In this document: positions 16,295-23,961 of the stretch, one piece after another
How the letters are laid out: each line of letters starts with the position of its first letter
How positions within the stretch are numbered: position 1 is the first letter of the stretch
Assembly: GCA_963664585.2 (NCBI GenBank)
Contig: CAXXEO010000010.1
Location: forward strand, 1-46,398
DNA from: G963664585 sp963664585
GTDB taxonomy: Bacteria; Bacillota; Clostridia; Oscillospirales; Ruminococcaceae
Direction of reading: 5' to 3'
DNA length: 46,398 nt
Position numbers and translations under genes: made by a program
Notes under the pieces: generated by a model
Told to the model about the DNA's origin: nothing
The model's input: only the letters and a program-made list of their open reading frames with translations
Database searches by the model: none

Positions 16295-18274
16295 ATGGAG
16301 AATTTGAAATTAACTGATTTTTTAGGCTATAGCTTTATTTCAGAGCTGAAATTTTCACCTGACAAAAAACATGCAGCCTTTGTTGTAAGCAAATGCAATA
16401 CTGACGAAAACAAATACAATTCTTTTATCTATATTTATGATAAAAATAAAAAGAATATCAGACAGCTTACATACGTGGGTGACAGCAAATCCTTTATCTG
16501 GATTAGTAACGAAGACCTTATTTTCCCCGCTCTCAGAAACAGCGGTGACAAAAAGAAGGCAGAAAATGGTGAAAGAATCACAGCCTATCAAAAGATCAAT
16601 ATACATGGCGGTGAGGCTGGAGAATTCTTTAAGGTCCCATTCGCGGTCAATAGCATCACGTTAATCGATGAAGACAAATTTGCCATGGTGTGCAAATATG
16701 ATCATAATGGTATTGATTTTGCCACCTTGATTGATACTGAAAAAGCAAAAGCTTATGAACAAATCAAAGAAGAAAAAGACTATGAAGTTTTTGACGAGAT
16801 ACCTTTTTGGCGCAACGGAATCGGTTTTACCAACAAAAAGCGAAACAGATTATATCTGTACAGCAAGTCGGAAAACAAAGCGGTTCCCATTACGGATGAA
16901 TACACAAATATCATCACATATAAAGCGCAAAAAGATGTAATTGTATTTTCAGCCAACAGATTTACTGATAAACAAGGATCAACCTCAGGCGTTTATCTGT
17001 ATCACATTCAGAGCCAGCTTTTAGAGAACCTTGTAAAAGATGATTTATATAATATTGAATTTGTTGATTTTTTGCAGGACGATATTGTATTTTTCGGAAG
17101 CGATATGAGCAAATACGGCCTTGGTCAAAACATGCATTTTTATTTGATACAAGATCACAGAATCAGCCTACTGCACGAGATGGATGAGCATCCAGGCAGC
17201 ATAGTCGGCTCCGATTGTCGGTATGGCTCTGGAACGCAGATCAAGGCCTACAAAGACAGCGTGTACTACACGGTAGCGGAGCATACGGATACACTGCTGA
17301 AAAGGATATCCAGAGACGGGGCCGTTGAAATTATGATTCAGGGTGAAGGCTCGACAGATGGCTTTGATCTCTGCGATGATGAAATCCTCTATTATGGGAT
17401 GAGAGGAAGTAAACTCCAAGAAATATATACAGTAAAGGGTCATGCAGAAACTCAGATCACTTCTTTAAATCAATCTATTGTCGAAAATAAAAAAATCTTG
17501 ATTCCACAAAGGCTGAATATTATAAATGACGATACCCTGATAGAGGGCTTTGTACTTAAGCCGGTGGATTATGAGGAAAAGAAAAGCTACCCCGCAATCC
17601 TGATGATTCATGGTGGACCAAGGGGTACTTTCGGCAGTGTCTTTTTCCACGAAATGCAGGTGTTGGCCAATGAGGGATACTTCGTCTTTTACTGTAACCC
17701 CAGAGGAAGCGACGGACGTGGCAATGAATTCGCCGATATCAGAGGAAAGTATGGCACGATAGACTATGATGACCTGATGCGGTTTACAGACGCTGTACTG
17801 GCCGAGTATCCACAGATCGATGTAAAAAGATTGGGCGTTGCCGGCGGTTCATACGGCGGTTTTATGACCAACTGGATTATTGGCCATACTAACCGGTTTC
17901 AGTGTGCGGTGTCACAACGGAGCATCTCGAACTGGTCGTCCAAATTTGGAACGACCGACATCGGATATTCTTTCAATGCGGATCAACAAGCCTCGACACC
18001 TTGGGATAAGCCCGAAAAGATGTGGTGGCATTCTCCGCTTAAATATGCAGAAAACGTAAAAACGCCCACTTTATTTCTGCATTCTGATGAAGATTATAGA
18101 TGTTCGCTTGGTGAAGGAATACAGATGTTTACAGCCCTCAAATATTTTGGGATAGAAGCCAGACTTTGCATGTTCAAAGGAGAAAATCACGAGTTGTCCA
18201 GAAGTGGCAAGCCAAAGCACAGGGTGAGAAGACTCACGGAAATGAACGACTGGTTTGCAAAACACTTAAAATAG
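16295..18274 (+). CDS. S9 family peptidase (acylaminoacyl-peptidase-like, 659 aa)
   Basis: This is a prolyl-oligopeptidase-family serine peptidase. The N-terminal ~400 residues form a beta-propeller-like domain with repeated short strands. The C-terminal alpha/beta hydrolase domain begins near YPAILMIHGGPRG. The catalytic triad is visible as Ser519 in GGSYGG, Asp600 in HSDEDYRC and His632 in GENHELSR. Family members trim short peptides or release N-acylated amino acids. There is no signal peptide, so it is cytoplasmic. AGAAGGAG precedes the ATG. It lies in the same direction as the peptide importer and was probably once adjacent to it; IS30 copy 1 now separates them, so it may depend on its own or an IS-borne promoter. 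Confidence 0.93.
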   Translation: MENLKLTDFLGYSFISELKFSPDKKHAAFVVSKCNTDENKYNSFIYIYDKNKKNIRQLTYVGDSKSFIWISNEDLIFPALRNSGDKKKAENGERITAYQKINIHGGEAGEFFKVPFAVNSITLIDEDKFAMVCKYDHNGIDFATLIDTEKAKAYEQIKEEKDYEVFDEIPFWRNGIGFTNKKRNRLYLYSKSENKAVPITDEYTNIITYKAQKDVIVFSANRFTDKQGSTSGVYLYHIQSQLLENLVKDDLYNIEFVDFLQDDIVFFGSDMSKYGLGQNMHFYLIQDHRISLLHEMDEHPGSIVGSDCRYGSGTQIKAYKDSVYYTVAEHTDTLLKRISRDGAVEIMIQGEGSTDGFDLCDDEILYYGMRGSKLQEIYTVKGHAETQITSLNQSIVENKKILIPQRLNIINDDTLIEGFVLKPVDYEEKKSYPAILMIHGGPRGTFGSVFFHEMQVLANEGYFVFYCNPRGSDGRGNEFADIRGKYGTIDYDDLMRFTDAVLAEYPQIDVKRLGVAGGSYGGFMTNWIIGHTNRFQCAVSQRSISNWSSKFGTTDIGYSFNADQQASTPWDKPEKMWWHSPLKYAENVKTPTLFLHSDEDYRCSLGEGIQMFTALKYFGIEARLCMFKGENHELSRSGKPKHRVRRLTEMNDWFAKHLK

Positions 18275-18279
18275 AAAGA

Positions 18280-18383
18280 TATAGCCAATTAACTTAAAAA
18301 CTGGCTATATAAAACGTTATTTTCTTCCCCCGCCTTTAGCGGGGGAAGAAATCACAAGCTTGTTTTCAAATTAATCAACTATA
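18280..18383 (-). repeat. MITE-like repeat, copy C
   Basis: The element begins TATAGCCAATTAACTTAAA, has the hairpin CCCCCGCCTTTAGCGGGGG, and ends AATCAACTATA. It starts 6 bases behind the S9 peptidase stop, between the gene and its terminator. Confidence 0.9.
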
Positions 18384-18408
18384 ACCGGCGCAATAACTTT
18401 GGAAGCGC

Positions 18409-18460
18409 AAACACACCGCCAAGCAGGCAATCATGGCTGCTTGGCGGTGTGTTTCATTTT
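18409..18460 (+). terminator. rho-independent terminator of the S9 peptidase gene
   Basis: An 18 bp perfect stem (18409-18426 with 18437-18454; core ACACCGCCAAGCAG / CTGCTTGGCGGTGT) is followed by CATTTT. It is displaced from the gene by repeat copy C. Confidence 0.85.
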
Positions 18461-18496
18461 ATCGGGAGGCACCATTTCGAAAGACCACAGCAATAT

Positions 18497-18598
18497 ATAG
18501 CCAATTAACTTAAAAAATGGCTATATATAAAACTTCATTTTCTTCCCCGCCTGCGGCGGGGAAGAAATCACAAGTTGTTTTCAAATTAATCAACTATA
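18497..18598 (-). repeat. MITE-like repeat, copy D
   Basis: Same orientation as copy C, 114 bases downstream. It begins TATAGCCAATTAACTT and has the hairpin TTCCCCGCCTGCGGCGGGGAA, slightly shorter than usual. Confidence 0.9.
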
Positions 18599-18660
18599 CC
18601 AATTTCAAATTGCATTAGGTTATACTTCTCCACTTTTGGGAGTCAGTGTCTTCTTTTCAA

Positions 18661-19173
18661 TTAATTAAATCTAAGCTGATTCGATAAATCGATAAGGGCT
18701 TGTCCGTCAACCCTATATACCGTCCAATCGGTCATTGGTCTGGCACCCAATTTTTTGTAAAACATTATAGATGACTCGTTCCAATCTAAGCACCACCAAT
18801 CTAAACGCCCGCAATTTCGCTCCACGCAAATCTTTGCTAGACAGGAAAACATGGCTTTACCAAGTCCAAGTCCACGAAACTGCTGCTGTATAAAAAGGTC
18901 TTCTAAATATAAGTTCGCTTTTCCTAAAAATGTTGAAAAATTATGAAAGAACAAAGCAAAGCCCACTGGGCTTCCTTTATACTCGCCAATAATAACTTCG
19001 GCCTGATGTTTGGTAAATAAAGAATCAAAGAGGATTTCCTCTGTAGCGACCACTTCACTGGATAGTTTTTCATAGTCAGCTAATTCTTTAATAAAATCCA
19101 ATATAATGCTTACATCATTTTCTTCTGCAAAGCGAATTCTAAAATCAGATACTTGTGTTTTATATAATTTCAT
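18661..19173 (-). CDS. GNAT family N-acetyltransferase, SSAT/thialysine type (170 aa)
   Basis: This is a single GNAT domain. The N-terminal segment (IRFAEENDVSIILDFIKELADYEKL) followed by VVATEEILFDSLF matches the spermidine/spermine or thialysine acetyltransferase subgroup. The acetyl-CoA loop is QQQFRGLGLGKAMF. Motif B is SSIMFYKKLGARPMTDW. It would transfer an acetyl group to an amine; the substrate is not determined. An AGGATGC-like site precedes the ATG. The gene stands alone between repeat copies D and E. Confidence 0.88.
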   Translation of the reverse strand: MKLYKTQVSDFRIRFAEENDVSIILDFIKELADYEKLSSEVVATEEILFDSLFTKHQAEVIIGEYKGSPVGFALFFHNFSTFLGKANLYLEDLFIQQQFRGLGLGKAMFSCLAKICVERNCGRLDWWCLDWNESSIMFYKKLGARPMTDWTVYRVDGQALIDLSNQLRFN

Positions 19174-19385
19174 CTTGCATCCTACTTTTTATATTATTCA
19201 TCTTTTATCATCCCTGCTTTTTTCCCTGCTAATCAGTATAAAAGGCTTTGAAAAGCATCAAAACCACATCTGAATTTTATATAATTATAGCAATATAATA
19301 CTTATAATACAATTGTCATCTCCGTCAACTAATCTTATTTTTCTTTTTATCAGAAGATAACTGATGCTTAAGTAAAATAGTAAAT

Positions 19386-19487
19386 TATAGTTGACTTGAA
19401 AACAAGCTTGTGATTTCTTTCCCCGCCGAAGGCGGGGGAAGAAAATGACGTTTTATATATAGCCAGTTTTTAAGTTAATTGGCTATA
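19386..19487 (+). repeat. MITE-like repeat, copy E
   Basis: The element begins TATAGTTGACTTGAAAAC, lacking a few bases of the usual left terminal repeat, and ends TTAAGTTAATTGGCTATA. The central hairpin is CCCCGCCGAAGGCGGGG. Confidence 0.9.
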
Positions 19488-19617
19488 ATAGTAATATAAA
19501 CTCTGTCTGCCAACTTGCGCGCAAGCCGACAGCTAGAAAGAAGACGCGTTTAATTTAATACGACATACACTTATTTGATGGAGAGTGGCTTTTTCTGTCA
19601 ACGCATCTAACCTTACA

Positions 19618-19646
19618 TTGCATTTGCTTTCTTTGAATGCTATAAT
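19618..19646 (+). promoter_or_regulatory. sigma-A type promoter of the MarR gene
   Basis: TTGCAT and TATAAT are separated by 17 bases, about 100 bases upstream of the MarR start. Confidence 0.6.
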
Positions 19647-19744
19647 AATTACACACTATATGTAAGTAACTAAAATTAGATAAAACCGCCAAATGATAAC
19701 AAAAATCGTGTGGCAGGACAACTAAAGGAGTGTACCATTAAGGT

Positions 19745-20242
19745 ATGAATGCAGCCAGATACGCGTTGTTTTGTAAATTACTTGAAACCTTGGATGTAGG
19801 CTGTCAGCTAATGGAGGAATATGATGCTCTTCCACATCAGTATGGCGAGGACACCTTATATCAGGCTGAGTCCCACACTATCCAGTTGGTAGGTAAAAAT
19901 CCGGGTATCACTGTGACCGATCTTGCAACGGTTATGAAGAAAACCCCCAGTGCCTGCTCTCAGATTATACGCAAGCTGCGTATAAAAGGTTGGATTAAGA
20001 AAAACCGCAATTCCCGCAACAATCGTGAGTACAATCTGCATTTGACAGAACACGGCTGGATCATCTTTGAGAACCATGAGCGCTTTGACCAGGAATGTTA
20101 TGAGCGCAATTGTGCTAATCTGGTCGGTTTCACGGATGAAGAATTGAAAATCTATATCGCCATTCAGGAGCAAATTAACACATCCTTCTGTCAGGATGTT
20201 AAACAAAGCAAAGCCAGTTTCAGCGAAATTCCACAAAAATAA
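19745..20242 (+). CDS. MarR-family transcriptional regulator (165 aa)
   Basis: The protein has the winged helix of MarR regulators: IQLVGKNPGITVTDLATVMKK, then the recognition helix TPSACSQIIRKLRIKGWIKK and the wing NSRNNREYNLHLTEHG. Flanking helices form the dimer interface. MarR proteins usually repress nearby genes and release DNA on binding small aromatic or oxidised ligands. AAGGAGTG lies about 13 bases upstream of the ATG, rather far, with an AGGT closer in. It precedes the purine permease transcript in the same direction but is separated by that unit's own promoter and riboswitch, so its target is uncertain. Confidence 0.85.
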   Translation: MNAARYALFCKLLETLDVGCQLMEEYDALPHQYGEDTLYQAESHTIQLVGKNPGITVTDLATVMKKTPSACSQIIRKLRIKGWIKKNRNSRNNREYNLHLTEHGWIIFENHERFDQECYERNCANLVGFTDEELKIYIAIQEQINTSFCQDVKQSKASFSEIPQK

Positions 20243-20375
20243 ACATAAAAATTGACAGTCCTTTTTTAATAACCAATATTACATTTGAAATAAGTGATTT
20301 TGCAATGCAGTTTATTTCATCAATTTTAATAAATTATTAACAGACTTCTCTCACAATTTTATACAATTACATTCG

Positions 20376-20404
20376 TTGCCTTTTCTGCCCGTTTTCTGTA
20401 TAAT
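20376..20404 (+). promoter_or_regulatory. promoter of the purine permease-deaminase operon
   Basis: TTGCCT and TATAAT are separated by exactly 17 bases. Transcription would begin near 20411, a few bases before the riboswitch P1 stem. Confidence 0.75.
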
Positions 20405-20418
20405 TAATTTGTCAATTG

Positions 20419-20485
20419 TTGTCGTATATCGCTCGAATATGGCGGGCAGTTTCTACGCCTCACCGCAAATGAGGCACTATGACAA
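20419..20485 (+). ncRNA. purine riboswitch aptamer (guanine/hypoxanthine class)
   Basis: The aptamer fits the purine riboswitch fold. P1 is TTGTCGTA (20419-20426) with TATGACAA (20478-20485). P2 is GCTCG / CGGGC with loop AATATGG. J2/3 is AGTTTCTA. P3 is GCCTC / GAGGC with loop ACCGCAAAT. The specificity base in J3/1 (CACTATG) is C at 20477, which pairs with guanine or hypoxanthine; adenine aptamers have U there. A terminator hairpin follows at 20583, so binding should switch the permease operon off. Confidence 0.93.
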
Positions 20486-20582
20486 ATTTATACGAAAAAA
20501 TGAACGTGGTTGCATCCTAGCAGCTAATGGTTGTGTTTTCGTGTCTTTCCTAGATGGAAGTTATGTCATAACGACTATTGAC

Positions 20583-20615
20583 ACCACATTCAAAATGAAT
20601 GTGGTACTTCTATTT
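20583..20615 (+). terminator. riboswitch-controlled terminator
   Basis: A 9 bp perfect stem ACCACATTC / GAATGTGGT (20583-20591 with 20597-20605) is followed by ACTTCTATTTT, just before the permease Shine-Dalgarno site. It is the expected expression platform of the purine riboswitch; the antiterminator pairing was not worked out. Confidence 0.7.
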
Positions 20616-20631
20616 TAAGGAGGACGTATAA

Positions 20632-21960
20632 GTGAATTTCAACCAGTTTTTTAAGCTCAAGGAGCGAAATACCAACGTCAAGACAGAAATCATCGCTGGC
20701 ATCACCACCTTTATGACCATGGCGTACATTCTTGTTGTACAGCCAGGCAGCATCGTGGGTTACGGCGCAGGCAGCAGTCTGACGGACGTGGCGGGCGTAT
20801 TGATCAGCAAACAGGCCATTATGATTATGTGTGCGCTCGTGAGCGCCATTATCACAATGCTAATGGCATTCTATGCCAACATGCCCTTTGCACTATCCAC
20901 AGGTCTTGGCGCCAATTTCATGTTTGGTGCACTCATCCAATCAGGACACTGCAGCTTGGGCAGAGCCATGGCAATTACTCTGATATCCGGACTCATCTTC
21001 GTAGCACTCAGCGCATTGGGAGTCAGGGATCTTATTGTACGCATGATTCCTAAAAACATTAAAATTTCCATCGGCACCGCCATCGGGTTCTTCATTGCGT
21101 ATATCGGATTTAAGAATTCGGGTATTGGTACCTATGTAAATGGAATTGCCTTAGGCGATTTTACAAAACCCGCAGTGCTCCTTGCAATCTTCGGCTTGGT
21201 TCTTATCGGCGTACTGACTGCATATAAAGTGCCTGGCGCCCTTCTCGTTGGTATTGTTACAATTACCATTATCGGTATACCCCTTGGTGTAACAAAGGTT
21301 CCCGGCGTTTTATTTACAACACCAAATTTTAGCGAAGTTGGTAATATATTCTTAAACTTTGATTTTTCAAACTTTTTTACACCTGAAACTGCCGTGTTGA
21401 TGTTTATCGTCTTTGTTGGCGATTTCTTTTCCACACTGGGCACCGTACTTGGCGTGGGTGCCAAGGCTAAAATGCTAGATGAAAACGGAGATCTTCCTGA
21501 AATACAAAAGCCTTTCCTGGTTGACGCAATCGGCACCTGTGTTGGTGCTTGCTGTGGCTGTACCACAATTACTACATTTGTTGAGTCAACTTCAGGCGTC
21601 GAGGCGGGTGGACGCACAGGTCTTACCTCTCTCACAACCTCCCTGCTTTTCTTCTCTACTATTTTTGCCGCCCCGCTTTTCCTGATGATTCCCAACGCGG
21701 CCACCGGTCCTGCCCTCATCTTTGTCGGCTTTTTAATGGTTTCCGGTATAACACAAGTGGATTTCAGCGATTTTACAGAAGCTTTTGGTCCCTTTGTGAT
21801 GATTATGTTTACAGCTTTTGCTGGTTCTATCGCTACAGGTATTGCCAGTGGTATTCTAGCTTATGTATTCATTAAAACAGCAACTGGCCGCTTTAAGGAA
21901 GTTCATCCCGGCATGTATATTCTTTCTATTCCGCTTATGATGTATTTTATCTACAGATAA
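20632..21960 (+). CDS. AzgA-type purine (guanine/hypoxanthine) permease (442 aa)
   Basis: This is a multi-pass NCS2/AzgA transporter. The N-terminal ERNTNVKTEIIAGITTF followed by MTMAYILVV is the AzgA hallmark, as are GLGANFMFGA and the later CGCTTITTFVESTSGVEAGG. About 12-14 membrane segments are expected, matching PbuG/PbuO-like guanine/hypoxanthine importers of Firmicutes. The start is GTG at 20632, directly after AAGGAGGA. Control by a C-type purine riboswitch upstream supports a guanine or hypoxanthine substrate. It is co-transcribed with adenine deaminase, 72 bases downstream. Confidence 0.9.
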   Translation: MNFNQFFKLKERNTNVKTEIIAGITTFMTMAYILVVQPGSIVGYGAGSSLTDVAGVLISKQAIMIMCALVSAIITMLMAFYANMPFALSTGLGANFMFGALIQSGHCSLGRAMAITLISGLIFVALSALGVRDLIVRMIPKNIKISIGTAIGFFIAYIGFKNSGIGTYVNGIALGDFTKPAVLLAIFGLVLIGVLTAYKVPGALLVGIVTITIIGIPLGVTKVPGVLFTTPNFSEVGNIFLNFDFSNFFTPETAVLMFIVFVGDFFSTLGTVLGVGAKAKMLDENGDLPEIQKPFLVDAIGTCVGACCGCTTITTFVESTSGVEAGGRTGLTSLTTSLLFFSTIFAAPLFLMIPNAATGPALIFVGFLMVSGITQVDFSDFTEAFGPFVMIMFTAFAGSIATGIASGILAYVFIKTATGRFKEVHPGMYILSIPLMMYFIYR

Positions 21961-21984
21961 GCTATCAACTTTATTAAATTTGAG

Positions 21985-22013
21985 TAGAGCAGAGATAAAA
22001 CGTCTCTGCTCTA
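21985..22013 (+). terminator. hairpin between permease and adenine deaminase genes
   Basis: TAGAGCAGAGA (21985-21995) pairs perfectly with TCTCTGCTCTA (22003-22013). No proper U-run follows and the next ribosome binding site starts within ten bases. It may be an attenuating or stabilising hairpin within the operon. Confidence 0.5.
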
Positions 22014-22032
22014 TTTGCAAAGGAGAATCATC

Positions 22033-23811
22033 ATGAAAATAGCTTCCAAGAATAAAAAAGAACTGCTAGAGGCCGCATTGGGACGCATCCCCTGTGATCT
22101 GGCTGTTTCAGGCGCACAGTACGTCAACCTTTTTACAGGCGAAGTTTATCCGGCAACCGTTTATGTGCATCAGGGCTTTGTCGCTCATGTGGAAGCATTC
22201 CAGCCCGAAGCCGATCCAAAGCTGGCAAAAGAAGTTGTGAATGCCTACGGCAAATACCTAATACCCGGTTTTATTGACGCACACATTCATATTGAGAGTT
22301 CTATGCTAACGCCCCGCAACTTCGCACGTGCAGCTGTGCCCCGTGGTACTACAACCGTGGTGACTGACCCGCACGAAATTGGAAACGTTTTTGGTGAAGA
22401 GGCAATCGTCTATATGCATGACAGCGGCTGTGATCTGCCGATGCATCAGTATATTGACATTCCATCCTGTGTTCCCGCAGTGCCAGGTCTTGAAACAGCA
22501 GGCGCTGTACTGGACGCTGATGCTGTGGACCGTCTTGCTAAGCTTCCCAATGTCATCGGCCTCGCTGAAGTAATGGACTTTATTGGTGTTGTCGAATACG
22601 ATGACAGAATCACTGATATCATCCGCGTAGCAGAGAAAAACGGACTATACCTGCAGGGGCATCTGCCCATTAATGACCCCCGGCTTATCTCTGCCTATTT
22701 AATCGGCGGCCCCAATACCTGCCATGAAACCAGAAATACAGATGAAGCTATCAACAAAATGCGCGCAGGCATTACAGTCGATGCTCGCGAAAGCTCCATT
22801 ACACACAATATGGCAGATATCTTGGCAGGGATCGGAAACTATAAATACCATGATACCCTTTGCTTCTGTACTGACGACCGCGAGGCCGATGACATCCTTT
22901 ACGTTGGCCATATGGATGAGGTGGTGCGTCAGGCGGTGAAAAACGGCATGGACGGTGTGGATGCTGTAAAATGCGCCACCCTGAATACGGCCAGAGAAAT
23001 TCATATGGAAAACATGGGTGCCATTGCACCGGGCTATGTGGCGGATATGCTGCTTGTCGATGACCTGGTGGATTTCAAAGTAGATTCGGTCTTCTTCGGC
23101 GGCAAGCTTGTCGCAAAAGAAGGCAAACTGATTGCAGAAATCAGTGAGAAGAGTTACCCGATCGAAAGTCGCAATTCGATGAATGTCCCCTCTCTCACGT
23201 TGGATGACTTTAAACTTAGATCGCCGGTTTCCGGCAATACCGTGAAGATCAACGTCCTCACCTATACCTCTGCGGAACTTTCTTATACAAACGCAGTGAC
23301 CGAAGAACTGCCGGTAAAAGAGGGTTTTGTGAATATCTCGGGGGATCCTGAGCTCTGTTATGCAATGATTATCAATCGATATGGTACTGGCTCCATTGCC
23401 TTCGGTATTGTGCGAAACTTTGGCTTGAAAATGGGTGCAAATGGGTCGACCGTCTCGCACGACTGCCATAATCTCTCGATTGTTTTTAAAGATGCGGCTT
23501 CCGGCTTTGCAGTGTACGAGACGCTTACTGCCTGCAAAGGCGGTATGGCCTGCGCCAATGCAGGAAAAATTACGGGCGTGCTGGAACTGACTGTGGGGGG
23601 ACTGATGTCCGATTTGCGCCCAGAGGAGCTCGCTGTTCAGTCGAATGCCATGAAAAAGGCGCTCAATGATCTCGGACTACCACAAAAAAATCCCCTTCTT
23701 CGCATTGCGACAATGGCGCTTCCGGTTATCCCAACGGCAAAGTTCAGTGATTTGGGGTTAGTGGATGTTATGAATCGGAAACTGATTCCTATCTTCCCCC
23801 CGCAGGCGTGA
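22033..23811 (+). CDS. ade: adenine deaminase (592 aa)
   Basis: This bacterial adenine deaminase (adenine to hypoxanthine and ammonia) belongs to the amidohydrolase superfamily. Visible signatures are GFIDAHIHIESSMLTP (metal ligands His84, His86), then GTTTVVTDPHEIGNVFG and GLAEVMDF. GHLPINDPRL, the C-terminal half with GFGIV-like repeats, and ACKGGMACANAGK also fit. The length is normal for the family. The ATG at 22033 follows AAAGGAGA; a longer frame upstream has no site. Together with the permease it channels salvaged purine bases to hypoxanthine. Confidence 0.94.
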   Translation: MKIASKNKKELLEAALGRIPCDLAVSGAQYVNLFTGEVYPATVYVHQGFVAHVEAFQPEADPKLAKEVVNAYGKYLIPGFIDAHIHIESSMLTPRNFARAAVPRGTTTVVTDPHEIGNVFGEEAIVYMHDSGCDLPMHQYIDIPSCVPAVPGLETAGAVLDADAVDRLAKLPNVIGLAEVMDFIGVVEYDDRITDIIRVAEKNGLYLQGHLPINDPRLISAYLIGGPNTCHETRNTDEAINKMRAGITVDARESSITHNMADILAGIGNYKYHDTLCFCTDDREADDILYVGHMDEVVRQAVKNGMDGVDAVKCATLNTAREIHMENMGAIAPGYVADMLLVDDLVDFKVDSVFFGGKLVAKEGKLIAEISEKSYPIESRNSMNVPSLTLDDFKLRSPVSGNTVKINVLTYTSAELSYTNAVTEELPVKEGFVNISGDPELCYAMIINRYGTGSIAFGIVRNFGLKMGANGSTVSHDCHNLSIVFKDAASGFAVYETLTACKGGMACANAGKITGVLELTVGGLMSDLRPEELAVQSNAMKKALNDLGLPQKNPLLRIATMALPVIPTAKFSDLGLVDVMNRKLIPIFPPQA

Positions 23812-23844
23812 ATACTGATATGAATTCGATTTAAAGATATTGTA

Positions 23845-23891
23845 AATCCGCCTCTGTTTCGCCGAATCTGGTGGTGAAACAGAGGCGGATT
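23845..23891. terminator. terminator of the purine operon
   Basis: AATCCGCCTCTGTTTC (23845-23860) pairs with GAAACAGAGGCGGATT (23876-23891), followed by AATTTAGTTT. It lies between convergent genes and can serve both. Confidence 0.8.
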
Positions 23892-23911
23892 AATTTAGTT
23901 TATATGAATAT

Positions 23912-23946
23912 GTCTCTATCCCCTGCCGTAGGCAGGGGATAGAGAC
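23912..23946. terminator. terminator of the acyl-CoA operon
   Basis: GTCTCTATCCCCTGCC pairs with GGCAGGGGATAGAGAC across a 3-base loop. It lies 16 bases past the stop of the minus-strand CoA ligase gene. The CCCCTGCC-GTA-GGCAGGGG core resembles the dispersed repeat's hairpin. Confidence 0.75.
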
Positions 23947-23961
23947 ATAACATTTCGTTGA

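Larger units (their letters stand above)
19174..19744. other. 571 bp intergenic region
   Basis: The left part (19174-19385) is AT-rich and would carry the promoter of the minus-strand acetyltransferase. Repeat copy E (19386-19487) and the MarR promoter (19618-19646) are listed separately. Nothing else is supported. Confidence 0.5.

Noticed and set aside
22699..23469. Long minus-strand frame of 256 codons inside the adenine deaminase region
   Set aside because: It is antisense to ade, has no ribosome binding site or recognisable motif, and is explained by codon bias of the real gene.
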